NCBI RefSeq assembly: GCF_011742875.1
Contig: NZ_JAAQTL010000001.1
Span: 2,170,001 to 2,234,000, forward strand
DNA: 64,000 nucleotides
Reading direction: 5' to 3'
Source of the DNA: Luteibacter yeojuensis
GTDB lineage: Bacteria > Pseudomonadota > Gammaproteobacteria > Xanthomonadales > Rhodanobacteraceae
The translations under genes were made by a program, and so were the position numbers. The notes under the pieces were generated by a model that worked only from the letters and a program-made list of their open reading frames with translations, was not told the origin of the DNA and made no database searches. This document shows, piece after piece, positions 45,817-54,516 of the stretch (position 1 is its first letter; every line of letters starts with the position of its first letter).

Positions 45817-45914
45817 GTGGGAGTCGCTTCAGCGGCGATGGGTGCTTGCGGCAAACTGGCCCGCTCCCGCGGGATCGCCGGCATAGCCGGCTCCCACAGA
45901 GAGCCGGCTCCCAC
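45817..45914. repeat. variant inverted repeat of a second type
   Basis: GTGGGAGTCGCTTCAGCGGCGA on the left faces TCGCCGGCATAGCCGGCTCC on the right, followed by another GAGCCGGCTCCCAC unit. It resembles the 83-bp family only at the outermost bases; the inner palindromes differ. It lies between arginase and trpS, both on the minus strand. Confidence 0.75.
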
Positions 45915-45920
45915 AGGACC

Positions 45921-46841
45921 TCAGCGCATCAGGGTGGACTTCCCGAACAGCGACTCCACCAGGTCCACGGCCAGCTTCGCGGTCTGGTTGCGCTTGTCGA
46001 AGGCCGGGTTCAACTCGACGATGTCCAGGGAGCCGACGCGGCCAGTGTCCGCGATCATCTCCATGCACAGCTGCGCCTCGCGGTAGTTCGGCCCCCCGCG
46101 CACGGTGGTGCCCACGCCCGGCGCGATCGACGGATCGAGGAAATCCACGTCGAAGCTCACGTGCAGGTGGGTGTCCTCGTCCACCCCGGCCAGCGCCTCT
46201 TCCATCGCCGCCTTGATGCCGATCTCGTCGATGTAGCGCATGTCGTAGATATCCAGGCCCACCTCGTGCACGAAGCGTTTCTCGCCCTCGTCCACGGAGC
46301 GGATGCCGATCTGGCGGAACACGTCGGGCGTGGTGGCCGGCACCGAGCCGCCGATATGCGTGAGCGCGGCCGGACCGTAACCGCAGAGGCAGGCCACCGG
46401 CATGCCATGGATGTTGCCGGAGGGCGTGATCTGGCTGGTGTTGAAATCCGCATGGGCATCGAGCCACAACACGCGGAGTTTCTTGCCCGTTTCGCGGCAA
46501 TGCCGCGCCACGGCCGAGATCGAACCGATGGCGAGGCAATGATCGCCGCCGAGCATCACCGGCAGCTGGCCTTCGCCGAGTGCCCCGTGGATGGCCTCGT
46601 GCACGGCGGTGTTCCAGGCCACGACGGCATCCAGGTGACGGTAGCCGTCCGTCGGCGGTTGCCACGGGTTGAGCGGACCCGAAAGGTTGCCGCGATCCAC
46701 GACATGCATGCCGCGCTTGGCCAGTCTTTCGCCGAGGCGGGCGACGCGCAGGGCTTCGGGACCCATGGAACTGCCGCGGTGACCGGCACCGATGTCGGTG
46801 GGGACGCCGATGAGGGCGACCGAACGGGTGATTGGACTCAT
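45921..46841 (-). CDS. rocF: arginase
   Basis: Arginase hydrolyses arginine to ornithine and urea with two Mn ions. The 306-residue protein has all three signature segments: [10 protein letters not shown] near residue 96, [11 protein letters not shown] near 124, and [17 protein letters not shown] near 228. The length is normal. It follows the rhodanese gene by 11 bp on the same strand, so the two are probably co-transcribed. The variant repeat begins 6 bp after its stop. Confidence 0.95.
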   Translation of the reverse strand: MSPITRSVALIGVPTDIGAGHRGSSMGPEALRVARLGERLAKRGMHVVDRGNLSGPLNPWQPPTDGYRHLDAVVAWNTAVHEAIHGALGEGQLPVMLGGDHCLAIGSISAVARHCRETGKKLRVLWLDAHADFNTSQITPSGNIHGMPVACLCGYGPAALTHIGGSVPATTPDVFRQIGIRSVDEGEKRFVHEVGLDIYDMRYIDEIGIKAAMEEALAGVDEDTHLHVSFDVDFLDPSIAPGVGTTVRGGPNYREAQLCMEMIADTGRVGSLDIVELNPAFDKRNQTAKLAVDLVESLFGKSTLMR

Positions 46842-46852
46842 GACGGGGATAC

Positions 46853-47251
46853 TCAGGGGGACGATGGTTCTTCATGCACGAGCGGCCGCCCTTCGGCGCG
46901 CCACGCGTCGGCGCTGCCTTCGAGCAACCGCACGTTCGAGTAACCGAGCGACTCGAGCGTGGCACGGGCACGGGCGGCCCGCTTGCCGGACTTGCAGTAG
47001 ACGACGAGTTCACGGTCGCGGGGGATGCCCAGCACCCCGTGGCGGGAAGCCACCTCGTCCACCGGGACGTTCAGCGCCCCAGCCAGGTGGCCATCGCGAT
47101 ATTCCGAGGGCGTGCGGACGTCGAGGAGCAGCGGAGCCTCGTGCCCGGCCATACGCGATGCGAGGTCCTCCCGGGACTCGTCGCCCGCCCATGCCGCGGC
47201 CGGTAGCCAGAGGAGGACGGCGAACAACAGCGATGCGCGAAAACCGTTCAT
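46853..47251 (-). CDS. secreted rhodanese-domain protein
   Basis: The 132-residue protein has a signal peptide (MNGFRASLLFAVLLWLPAAAWA) and a single rhodanese domain. The active-site loop reads CKSGKRA with the nucleophilic Cys near residue 86; LLLDVRTPSEYRDGHLAGALNVP is the usual front part. Periplasmic single-domain rhodaneses move sulfur or act as redox helpers; the substrate is unknown. It leads a short operon with arginase. Confidence 0.88.
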   Translation of the reverse strand: MNGFRASLLFAVLLWLPAAAWAGDESREDLASRMAGHEAPLLLDVRTPSEYRDGHLAGALNVPVDEVASRHGVLGIPRDRELVVYCKSGKRAARARATLESLGYSNVRLLEGSADAWRAEGRPLVHEEPSSP

Positions 47252-47306
47252 GCCGCAAGTTTACACCGCGGCATGAAACCACCGGGTTGCAGCGCAACAG
47301 GCGGCG

Positions 47307-48665
47307 TTACGGGGCGGACGCGAGGAAACGGAAGACGCCGAGCGACTGGCGCGCCGCGTCGAAGACGAGCCCCGATGCGAGGTACTTCCCGTCCGGCTGG
47401 ATCTGCAGGTGCTTCAGGAGATGCTGCGCGCCCGGGATCGGATCGGTGACGACACTGCCTCCCTGTCCGAAGCCGATGTCGAGGCTGCCGTCGGCGCGGA
47501 GGCGCAGGAGCCGCGCGGAAACCGTGGGAAGCGCGGACACGGTACCGAGGGAAACGATCTTCCCGTCAGCCTGGAGGGCGACGTCCTCTTCCTCGGTCGC
47601 CCCTGTAACGGAAGGGACGAGAAGCGGCACACCGCCGTTGAAGGTCGGGTCGAGTCCGGAGCCGTCGGGCTCGACGCGCGCGATCACCGAGGTGCGGTTG
47701 CCGGCACCCGCCGACCCGACGACCACGATCCGTCCATCGTCCTGCAACGCCACGTCGTTGAAGTGGTTGTAATCCAGGATGCCCGGGGCCAGCAGGCGGA
47801 AATGGCCGTCGTTTCCGAACGTGCCGTCCAGCCGGCCGTCGGCGTGGTGCCGCGAGAGAAGCGCGTACTCGAGATAGCTTCCCGAAAGCAGCAGCTTGCC
47901 GTCCGGCAGCACGCTGACACGTTTGATGATCGAGCCGCGGATGGGGTGAGCGGCGATCCCGCCGGATCCGAAGCCGGGATCGAGCCGGCCATCGGCGGTC
48001 AGGCGGAGGAGCACGCTGTCCCAGTCGCGCGTATCGCGCACGGATCGTGCGACCGCGACGATCTTCCCGTCCGGTTGCAAGGCCATATGCTGCGCCTGGT
48101 CGAAGGTGGTGGCGGGGAGGTCGATCTCGGCGAGACCACCCGTGCCGAAGGCGGGATCGAGGTGGCCTTCCGGCGTGAAGCGCGCATACAGGAGCGTGCT
48201 GACGCCATCCTGCCGTGCGGCGTGGCCCGCGAGCAGCAGTCCGCCGTCGGGCATGACGAGGCGGTCCCTCAGTACGTACTGCCCTTCGATACCCAGGACG
48301 GTCCTGGTCGAACCGCCCTCCCCGAAGGTGGTGTCCGGCCATCCTGCGGGAACCTTCCGCACGAGAAAGACCGTATTCCTCCCGATGATGCCCACCGAGA
48401 GGATCTTCCCGTCGGGAAGCAGCGCCGCCTGGGGCGCGGCGAGGCCGGCTTCCTCGCCAACGTCGAGGATGACCCGTCCTCCCGCGCCGAAGCCAGGATC
48501 AAGGCTTCCGGCCTGTGCGATCGCACTGGCCCGGTTAGAAGACGGGGACGCCGCCAGGGTAACGGATGCTCCCGTGGCGATGGCACACGCGAGGGCAAGG
48601 CGACAGGCAGGCGTGCGCAACACCTTTGCCGCACCGTGTGCGGTCAGGCGAAAGATAGGTTTCAT
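47307..48665 (-). CDS. secreted delta-60 repeat protein
   Basis: The 452-residue protein has a long signal region (cleavage near LAASP, about residue 39) and about six units of the delta-60 repeat. Each has the pattern GSLDPGFGAGGRV followed by an ALLPDGKI-VVG strand pair, for example LDPAFGTGG, LDPGFGSGG and LDGTFGNDG. Such proteins form beta-propellers on or outside the cell. The start ATG has a GGAGCG-like site. It lies alone on the minus strand. Confidence 0.85.
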   Translation of the reverse strand: MKPIFRLTAHGAAKVLRTPACRLALACAIATGASVTLAASPSSNRASAIAQAGSLDPGFGAGGRVILDVGEEAGLAAPQAALLPDGKILSVGIIGRNTVFLVRKVPAGWPDTTFGEGGSTRTVLGIEGQYVLRDRLVMPDGGLLLAGHAARQDGVSTLLYARFTPEGHLDPAFGTGGLAEIDLPATTFDQAQHMALQPDGKIVAVARSVRDTRDWDSVLLRLTADGRLDPGFGSGGIAAHPIRGSIIKRVSVLPDGKLLLSGSYLEYALLSRHHADGRLDGTFGNDGHFRLLAPGILDYNHFNDVALQDDGRIVVVGSAGAGNRTSVIARVEPDGSGLDPTFNGGVPLLVPSVTGATEEEDVALQADGKIVSLGTVSALPTVSARLLRLRADGSLDIGFGQGGSVVTDPIPGAQHLLKHLQIQPDGKYLASGLVFDAARQSLGVFRFLASAP

Positions 48666-48948
48666 GAGGAACGCTCCAGAAGAAGTCTTATCGAAGTGCG
48701 CGCATGCGCCGACACGCGATGATCCGTATGCCGTTGCTGCGCGCAGCCAATGGACCACACGGCAACTACCCAATCCATCCGATAAATCTGAAAAATTGTT
48801 CCCGAAATGTCAGCGTCCGCCTGGCACATCGCCGTTCCCGCGCGCTCTTCATGGTCCGCGTTGTCGCGAGGCACGCACTTCCACGTCCACGCCGCGAGGC
48901 GTGGTGCGGAATCGGCATGTTTGGGGATGTGCCGCGGAGGCTGGGAGA

Positions 48949-49024
48949 TGGTGCCGGCACCCGGATTCGAACTGGGGACCTACCGCTTACAAGGCGGTTG
49001 CTCTACCAACTGAGCTATGCCGGC
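48949..49024 (-). tRNA. tRNA-Thr (anticodon UGU)
   Basis: The minus strand folds as a complete 76-nt tRNA with a 7-bp acceptor stem (GCCGGCA with TGCCGGC), D loop, anticodon loop CTTGTAA, TTCGAAT loop and an encoded CCA end. The anticodon TGT reads ACA and related Thr codons. The T stem has one A-C mismatch, also found in E. coli thrU as I recall. It starts 16 bp after the SPOR gene stop, so it may be transcribed with birA-coaX. Confidence 0.97.
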
Positions 49025-49040
49025 GAAGGCGGCGAGTTTA

Positions 49041-49850
49041 TCAGAAGCAGCCGGTGGTTCGGGCCGTGATGCCAGGGGTACGGATACCCTGGCGAATGTC
49101 GGCACCGGCCTCGTCGGGGACGACCACGTCCAGCCACCAGACGGGCGTGGTTTCGGTGCGCTCGCTCATGCGCGCGGGGAACCCCGCGGCGACGACCTGG
49201 TCGCGGCGCTTGCGGGCGTTGGCCGGATCGTGGAAGAGCCCGAGTGCCACCGAGTTCTGCAGTTCACCCTGGGCCGTGACGACGAAGTAATCCTTGATGC
49301 CCTTTGCCTCCAGGCGTCGCGCCTGGGCCAGCGCCTGCTCGCGCGTCGCCTGGGCCGGAAGGAAGACGCGCCAGCCATGGGATTCGCTGGTCTGCTCCTG
49401 GCGCTGCCGGCTGCGCACGGTCCGCGAGGCGATGGCGGTGCGGGCGGCGCGAAGGTCCACCTGGTTGGGGAAGGGCCCGAGGGCCAGGCAGCGGTAGCTG
49501 CGACGGGGACTGGTCGGCGCGCTGGCGGCCGCCGCGAGCGGATCGTCCGCGGCGGCCGCCTTCGTGACGGGCTTCGTCTGGGCGGCGGCGACGGACGTGG
49601 CGGCGACGGGTTTCGGCGCGCTCGCCGGGGACACGGGTGCCGCCGGCGTTGCGGCCGCGGGCGACGGACTGCTCGAAGGACGGGCGGACGTGGTCGCCGA
49701 CGGTTCGGGCAGTTCGGTCAGCAGCTTCAGTTTCGGCACGCCGCCGTCGTTGGGATCGATCGCATGCGTGCCGGAATCGCCCAGCAGCAGCCACGCGGCC
49801 ACCGCGATGTTCAGCGCTATCAGAAGAACGAACAGCAAACGCAACAGCAT
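49041..49850 (-). CDS. SPOR-domain membrane protein
   Basis: The 269-residue protein has one N-terminal membrane helix (residues 2-24), a Pro/Ala-rich low-complexity linker (about 50-115) and a C-terminal SPOR-like domain. In that domain WRVFLPAQATREQALAQARRLEAKGIKDYFVV and NSVALGLFHDPANARKRRDQVVAAGF form two repeat halves. SPOR domains bind denuded peptidoglycan at septa. It is downstream of coaX in a conserved-looking birA-coaX-SPOR order. Confidence 0.88.
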   Translation of the reverse strand: MLLRLLFVLLIALNIAVAAWLLLGDSGTHAIDPNDGGVPKLKLLTELPEPSATTSARPSSSPSPAAATPAAPVSPASAPKPVAATSVAAAQTKPVTKAAAADDPLAAAASAPTSPRRSYRCLALGPFPNQVDLRAARTAIASRTVRSRQRQEQTSESHGWRVFLPAQATREQALAQARRLEAKGIKDYFVVTAQGELQNSVALGLFHDPANARKRRDQVVAAGFPARMSERTETTPVWWLDVVVPDEAGADIRQGIRTPGITARTTGCF

Positions 49851-49916
49851 GGCGGCCTTGAGTCTTCCGGAGGAGCCTGCTCGCGTTCCCCTGTAAGAAC
49901 CGGCAGCCTCCGGATT

Positions 49917-50675
49917 CTAGGCGATATCGGCTGCCGGAGCATGCGCCCTGGCCCACGCCGCCAGACCGCGAAGCACGGCATCCGGCACGAGGATCGCGTC
50001 GCGTTCGAGCAAGGGCGCCAGCGTAGCCGCATCCCCGCCGCCCAGGGTGAGCGTCGGGCTCCCGCCAAGTTGCCGGGCGGCCCGGTCCGCGAAACGATCG
50101 ACCAGCGCGGCACAGGCCTGCCAGCAACCCGAGGCCAGACCGTCGGCGGTGTTGTCGGCCAGATCGCGGACCGATCCCGTCTGTTCCGGGCGCACCTGCG
50201 CCGTCGCGCCGAGCACCGATTGCTGCATGAGCAGCGGCCCCGGCGCGATCCACCCGCCGAGGTGACGACCGTCGCCGTCGAGTGCATCGAGCGTGAGCGC
50301 GGTGCCCGCACTGGCCAGCACGCAGGGCGCGCGGCCAGCGGCGAATGCGTCGACCATCGCCAGGAACCGGTCGACGCCGAGACGTTGCGGCTCGGCGTAC
50401 GCGTTGGTGACGCCGCACGCCTGCGCCGGCGTGCGCACCCAGACCGGCTCGCGTCCGAACGCCTTGGCCGTGGCGACGGCCACGGCCGTCTCGCGCGCAG
50501 CGTCCACGACGGATGCGCCCACGATGCGGAAAGGCATGGGCCAACCTTTCCACAGCGTCGAGAGTTCGTGCGCGATATCCGCGTCCCAGCCGAACGCGCC
50601 GCGGCGGGCGAACTCGTCGCCCTCCAGCAGCGCGAACTTGAGCCGCGTGTTGCCGAGATCGAGGAGCAGGATCAT
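49917..50675 (-). CDS. coaX: type III pantothenate kinase
   Basis: CoaX phosphorylates pantothenate, the first step of CoA synthesis. The 252-residue protein has the ASKHA phosphate loops: LLLDLGNTRLKFAL at the start, GVDRFLAMVDAFAAGR near residue 97, and VLASAGTALTLDALD near 117. Its start overlaps the birA stop by four bases (ATGA), so the two are translationally coupled. Confidence 0.94.
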   Translation of the reverse strand: MILLLDLGNTRLKFALLEGDEFARRGAFGWDADIAHELSTLWKGWPMPFRIVGASVVDAARETAVAVATAKAFGREPVWVRTPAQACGVTNAYAEPQRLGVDRFLAMVDAFAAGRAPCVLASAGTALTLDALDGDGRHLGGWIAPGPLLMQQSVLGATAQVRPEQTGSVRDLADNTADGLASGCWQACAALVDRFADRAARQLGGSPTLTLGGGDAATLAPLLERDAILVPDAVLRGLAAWARAHAPAADIA

Positions 50676-51652
50676 GACGTCGTCCTTCGCACGGATACCT
50701 CGGCGCTGTCGACGGTGACGCGATCGCCGTTCGCACGGCGCACGCGCAACGCGCCGCGTTCGTCCACACCCTCGCCCATGGCGTCGTACTCGCCGCGCGG
50801 ATCGATGATGCGCAGGGATTCCCCGCGCAGCAGGTCGTTCGCGGCGTACTCCTCGGCGAACGCCGCGAAGCCATGGCGTTCGAAGGCGAGCAGGCCGTCG
50901 GCAAGCGCCGCGATCACCGCCGAGGCAATGCGATTGCGGGACGGCGGATCGCCACCCAGGATCGAGGCGAGGTCGGTGATCGGCTGCCCCGCCCGTTCGT
51001 GGAGGCTATCGGGCAGGCGGATGTTGAGACCGACGCCGATCACGGCCGCGCAAGGGCCCGAATATTCGCCGGAGAGTTCCACCAGCACGCCGGCGAGCTT
51101 GGCGTTGCCCGCCAGCACGTCGTTCGGCCACTTCAGGCCGGGCGTACGGATGCCCAGATCGGCCAGCGCGCGCAGGAGCATCACGCCGACGGCCAGCGAA
51201 AGGCCCGACAGGGAAGCGAAGCCGCCATCGAAGCGCTTCAGCACCGAGAGATAGAGGTTCATCCCCGGCGGCGACAGCCAGGTGCGCCCGCGTCGCCCGC
51301 GCCCTGCCGACTGCGCCTCGGCCATGACGAAGGCCAGGTCGTCCAGGACGGGAATGCGCCGCGCCAGTTCGCTGGACGTGGAATCGATGTCCCAGTGCAC
51401 CTCGAGCATGCCGATCCGGGCCGACGTCTCGGGTGCGAGCCCGGCGCGGATGCGCTGCGTGTCCAGCAACTCCGTGGTCCATGGCAGGCGATAACCGCCG
51501 CCGACCCTGGCCTCCACGGGCACGCCCTTCAGGCGCAAGGCTTCGATCTGCTTCCAGACGGCAGCCCGCGTGACCCCGGCCTTTCGGGCCAGGGCGGCGC
51601 CGGACACGGCATCGCCGCCGGCAAGGGCTTCGAGGAGGTCGCGTGCGAGCAT
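50672..51652 (-). CDS. birA: bifunctional biotin--[acetyl-CoA-carboxylase] ligase / biotin repressor
   Basis: BirA attaches biotin to carboxyl carrier protein. The 326-residue protein has an N-terminal winged helix (AALARKAGVTRAAVWKQIEALRLKG, residues 20-44), so it may also act as a repressor. The ligase domain has SAGRGRRGRTW near residue 118 and KWPNDVL near 178, and the C-terminal SH3-like domain follows. The ATG beginning MLARDLLEAL was chosen; the frame is open 44 codons further without homology. Confidence 0.94.
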   Translation of the reverse strand: MLARDLLEALAGGDAVSGAALARKAGVTRAAVWKQIEALRLKGVPVEARVGGGYRLPWTTELLDTQRIRAGLAPETSARIGMLEVHWDIDSTSSELARRIPVLDDLAFVMAEAQSAGRGRRGRTWLSPPGMNLYLSVLKRFDGGFASLSGLSLAVGVMLLRALADLGIRTPGLKWPNDVLAGNAKLAGVLVELSGEYSGPCAAVIGVGLNIRLPDSLHERAGQPITDLASILGGDPPSRNRIASAVIAALADGLLAFERHGFAAFAEEYAANDLLRGESLRIIDPRGEYDAMGEGVDERGALRVRRANGDRVTVDSAEVSVRRTTS

Positions 51653-51851
51653 GGCTACCGTCGGGCCGTCAGGCGGCCGGTCGAGGTGGGGATAAGCCGG
51701 TACATGCCGCGATTCTAGGGCAGTGGCGTGCATTTCGCCCGTCCCCGGCACAGGGCGGCCACCGGCGACCTCCAGCACTGGCATGCAGGTGAAAATTCTG
51801 CGAGGATCGGTCGTCCCCCCTTACGTCCCGAAGGGGCCCCAGGGTTTACCG

Positions 51852-52196
51852 ATGAACGCCAGACCGTACATCTTCGGATGTCTGTGCCTCGTCGGTGCCA
51901 CCGGCACCGCCGCCGCTTACGACATCGACCCGACTGCCTCCGGCCTGCTCGCTTCGAGCGGATCGGGCTCGTCGGTGTCGTTCGAAGGAAGCGCCCGGTC
52001 GACGTCCCAGGGCGCTCGCGACAACACCGGCGGCGGCGATGCCGTGCCGTCCCGCCCCGTCCGTTCGCACCGGGGCAACATGCCCCCGCCGGTCACCACG
52101 CCGGTCGATGTGGACGATGGCACGCACGACGACGCCATGCCCCTGCGCTCGAGCGCACCGAGCTGGCAATCGCTGCTGCCCGGGTCGATGCTCTGA
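51852..52196 (+). CDS. small secreted Ser/Gly/Pro-rich protein of unknown function
   Basis: The 114-residue product has a signal peptide (MNARPYIFGCLCLVGATGTAAA) and a low-complexity mature part rich in Ser, Gly, Thr, Asp and Pro. I do not recognise a family. It diverges from birA with 199 bp between and is followed after 19 bp by the MtfA-like gene. Ribosome-site bases are weak. Coding is supported by codon use and the signal peptide only. Confidence 0.55.
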   Translation: MNARPYIFGCLCLVGATGTAAAYDIDPTASGLLASSGSGSSVSFEGSARSTSQGARDNTGGGDAVPSRPVRSHRGNMPPPVTTPVDVDDGTHDDAMPLRSSAPSWQSLLPGSML

Positions 52197-52215
52197 CCCT
52201 TTCCGGCCGTTGCTC

Positions 52216-52986
52216 GTGGGTTTCGTCCAGTCGCTGATCGCGCGTTTCCGCGCCCCTGTTCCTCCCATCGACGACGCGACGTGGCGACAGGCCCTGGCCC
52301 GCGTGCCCCTCGCCCGCGCCCTCGATGCGCCGCGCGCGCATTACCTGCGCCAGCTGGTAGCCATCTTCCTGCATACGAAGCGGTTCCACGCGTTGGGCGG
52401 TGCCGTGCTGGACGATTTCTGGCGCCTGGCGATCGCCATGCAGGCCAGCCTGCCCGCGCTGCCCCGCGGTCCGGCTGCGTTCAAGGGCTGGACGAACGTG
52501 CTCGTGTATCCGGGGGAATTCAACGTGCGGCGCAGCCACCACGACGCGCCGACGGGTGTCGTCACCGACAGCGACGACACCCTCATCGGCGAGGCCTGGG
52601 AACGCGGTCCCATGGTCCTCTCGCTGGCCGACGTGGCGCTCGACCTCGAGGCGCCGTGGGACGGGTTCAACGTGATCGTCCACGAGATGGCGCACAAGCT
52701 CGACATGCTCGCGGGACCGGCCAACGGCGTGCCGCCGATGCCGTCGTCGATCGACCGCAGGCGCTGGATCGGGACCATGCAGCAAGGCTTCGACACGCTG
52801 TCGAAGGCCGTGGACCGCGGTCGGCGGACGGCCATCGATCCGTACGCGGCGGAGGCACCGGAAGAGTATTTCGCGGTGACCAGCGAACTGCATTTTTCGC
52901 AGCCCGCGTTGTTGCGCGATGCGGAGCCGGAGGTGGCGAAGCTGCTGGAAGCGTTCTACGGCCCGTCTCCCGCAGCTTCCTTGTAG
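52216..52986 (+). CDS. mtfA: MtfA-family zinc peptidase
   Basis: MtfA is an aminopeptidase that in E. coli also sequesters the repressor Mlc. The protein of about 256 residues has the zinc site HEMAH in VIVHEMAHKLDML near residue 157 and a downstream Glu in EEYFAVTSELHF, with the family opening LRQLVAIFLHTKRFH. The start is uncertain: the frame has no ATG, and a GTG at 52216 or a TTG at 52210 are the best choices. The stop codon TAG is formed by the first bases of repeat J. Confidence 0.8.
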   Translation: MGFVQSLIARFRAPVPPIDDATWRQALARVPLARALDAPRAHYLRQLVAIFLHTKRFHALGGAVLDDFWRLAIAMQASLPALPRGPAAFKGWTNVLVYPGEFNVRRSHHDAPTGVVTDSDDTLIGEAWERGPMVLSLADVALDLEAPWDGFNVIVHEMAHKLDMLAGPANGVPPMPSSIDRRRWIGTMQQGFDTLSKAVDRGRRTAIDPYAAEAPEEYFAVTSELHFSQPALLRDAEPEVAKLLEAFYGPSPAASL

Positions 52987-53065
52987 GAGCCGCTATAGCG
53001 GCGAGGGAAACGTCATTCGCGGCTTCATCGCTCCGTGGGCTTCTCGCCGCTATAGCGGCTCCTAC
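52983..53065. repeat. 83-bp inverted repeat (REPIN-like), copy J
   Basis: A complete 83-bp copy with the centre in the orientation of copy B. It lies between the convergent MtfA and sensor kinase genes. Its first bases GTAG supply the MtfA stop codon, and it ends 13 bp before the kinase stop. Confidence 0.95.
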
Positions 53066-53078
53066 AGGTGTCGCTGAC

Positions 53079-54464
53079 TCAAGGTGGCGGCAGCTTGACG
53101 CTGAAACGCGCGCCGCCCAGCTCCTCGGAGCGGTCGACGTGCAGTTCGCCCTGGTAGGCCTTGATGATGTCCTGCACGATCGATAGCCCGATGCCGTGGC
53201 CCTGTACGCGTTCGTCGCCGCGCACGCCGCGCTGGAGGATCTTCTCGATCTTCTCGTCGGCGATGCCGGGGCCGTCGTCTTCCACCACGAGTTCCAGGCC
53301 GCTGCGGCCGCGCATCTTTCCCACCGAGCGCGCCGTGAGGAGCACGCGGTGCGATGCCCACTTGAAGGCGTTCTCGACAAGGTTGCCCATCAATTCGAGC
53401 AGGTCGCCCTGCTCGCCGGGGAAGGTCACGCCGTCCTCGATCTCGAATTCGCAGAGCACGTTCTTCGCGGCGTAAACCTTCTCCAGGCTCTGCACGAGGT
53501 CTTCCGCGTGTCCGGCGATGGGTTCGACCGACGCAATGGTACGGCGTCCCGATGTCGCCGCGCGCGAGAGCTGGTACGCCACGATCTCGTCCATCCGCCG
53601 CACCTGGTCGAGGATATCGCCGCGCAGGTTGGCGGCATCCCCGCCCGTTTCCAGTTGCGAACGAATCACCGCCAGCGGCGTCTTCAGGCTGTGCGCCAGG
53701 TCGGCCAGCGTGTCGCGATAGCGCGTGCGCTGTTCGCGCTCGCTGTCGATGAACGCGTTGAGGCGGCGGGTAAGCACCGTCAGCTCCACGGGGTATGGAC
53801 CGTCGAGGTGATCGCGCGTGCCGCGCTCGATGTGCGCGAGGTCGCTGGATACGCGGCGCAGCGGCAGCAGGCTCCAGCGCAGGAGGAACAGCTGCAGCAG
53901 CATGAGCATCATGCCCAGCATCGCCAGCCACAGGAACTGCGTGCGGCGATACGTGGCTACCTGGCGCTCGAACTGGTCCTCGGTCTGCGCGACCGCGAAC
54001 GTCAGCGGTACGCTGCGCTTTTCCGTGCTGTCGAGCGAGACGCCGTAACTGAAGACGTAGAGCTTCCCGCTACGGGTCTCCACCGGCTCGAAGGCGGTCT
54101 CGCCCGGCGAGAGCATCCGGACGAAATCGAAATCGCGGCCCAGCGCCGACGACGACTCCCAGCGGAAGCCGTCGTTGCCGACGATGATCGCGTAAAGGCC
54201 CGAGCCCGGACGCGAGAAGTCGGGGTTGGGCTGGCTGTCGGGCGTGGTGACCTTGCCGGCGCGGGTGATGTCGGTGCCGGTGATGTACGCGATGGCGTAG
54301 TTGTGCAGCCGGTCGTGCATGGCCGACAGCTCGGACGCGTAATTGGCCTTGTTCTGCGCGAGGCCGGTGAGGCCCAGGAACGCGGCGAGCGCGAAGCCGG
54401 TCGCCAGTGCCGCGCGCGCGGCCAGCGAGAGGGGCCGGCGTCGGGTCGATGAAGCGTTGTCCAT
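53079..54464 (-). CDS. two-component sensor histidine kinase (PhoQ-like)
   Basis: The 461-residue kinase has a first span near residues 13-36, a periplasmic region to about 176, a second span at 177-197, and a HAMP-like linker. The phosphorylated His258 is in DLAHSLKTPLAV. The N box ELMGNLVENAFKWA, G1 DDGPGI and G2 GHGIGLSIV follow. It lies 52 bp downstream of its response regulator. The order PepSY protein, regulator, kinase resembles Mg- or antimicrobial-peptide-sensing PhoPQ systems, but the signal here is not known. Confidence 0.9.
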   Translation of the reverse strand: MDNASSTRRRPLSLAARAALATGFALAAFLGLTGLAQNKANYASELSAMHDRLHNYAIAYITGTDITRAGKVTTPDSQPNPDFSRPGSGLYAIIVGNDGFRWESSSALGRDFDFVRMLSPGETAFEPVETRSGKLYVFSYGVSLDSTEKRSVPLTFAVAQTEDQFERQVATYRRTQFLWLAMLGMMLMLLQLFLLRWSLLPLRRVSSDLAHIERGTRDHLDGPYPVELTVLTRRLNAFIDSEREQRTRYRDTLADLAHSLKTPLAVIRSQLETGGDAANLRGDILDQVRRMDEIVAYQLSRAATSGRRTIASVEPIAGHAEDLVQSLEKVYAAKNVLCEFEIEDGVTFPGEQGDLLELMGNLVENAFKWASHRVLLTARSVGKMRGRSGLELVVEDDGPGIADEKIEKILQRGVRGDERVQGHGIGLSIVQDIIKAYQGELHVDRSEELGGARFSVKLPPP

Positions 54465-54516
54465 GCTTCGAGCTTACCTTGGGGCGGCGCGCCCTTTGGC
54501 CACGCCGCCCGAGGGC

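Noticed and set aside
49017..51254. Long open frame of 745 codons on the plus strand
   Set aside because: It is antisense to a SPOR gene, coaX and birA, which form a coupled operon with recognised motifs.
13288..53065. The 83-bp repeats considered as ordinary terminators
   Set aside because: They lack T tracts, also occur between tandem genes near the downstream start, and share fixed length and conserved centres, so a repeat family explains them better. Some may still stop transcription.
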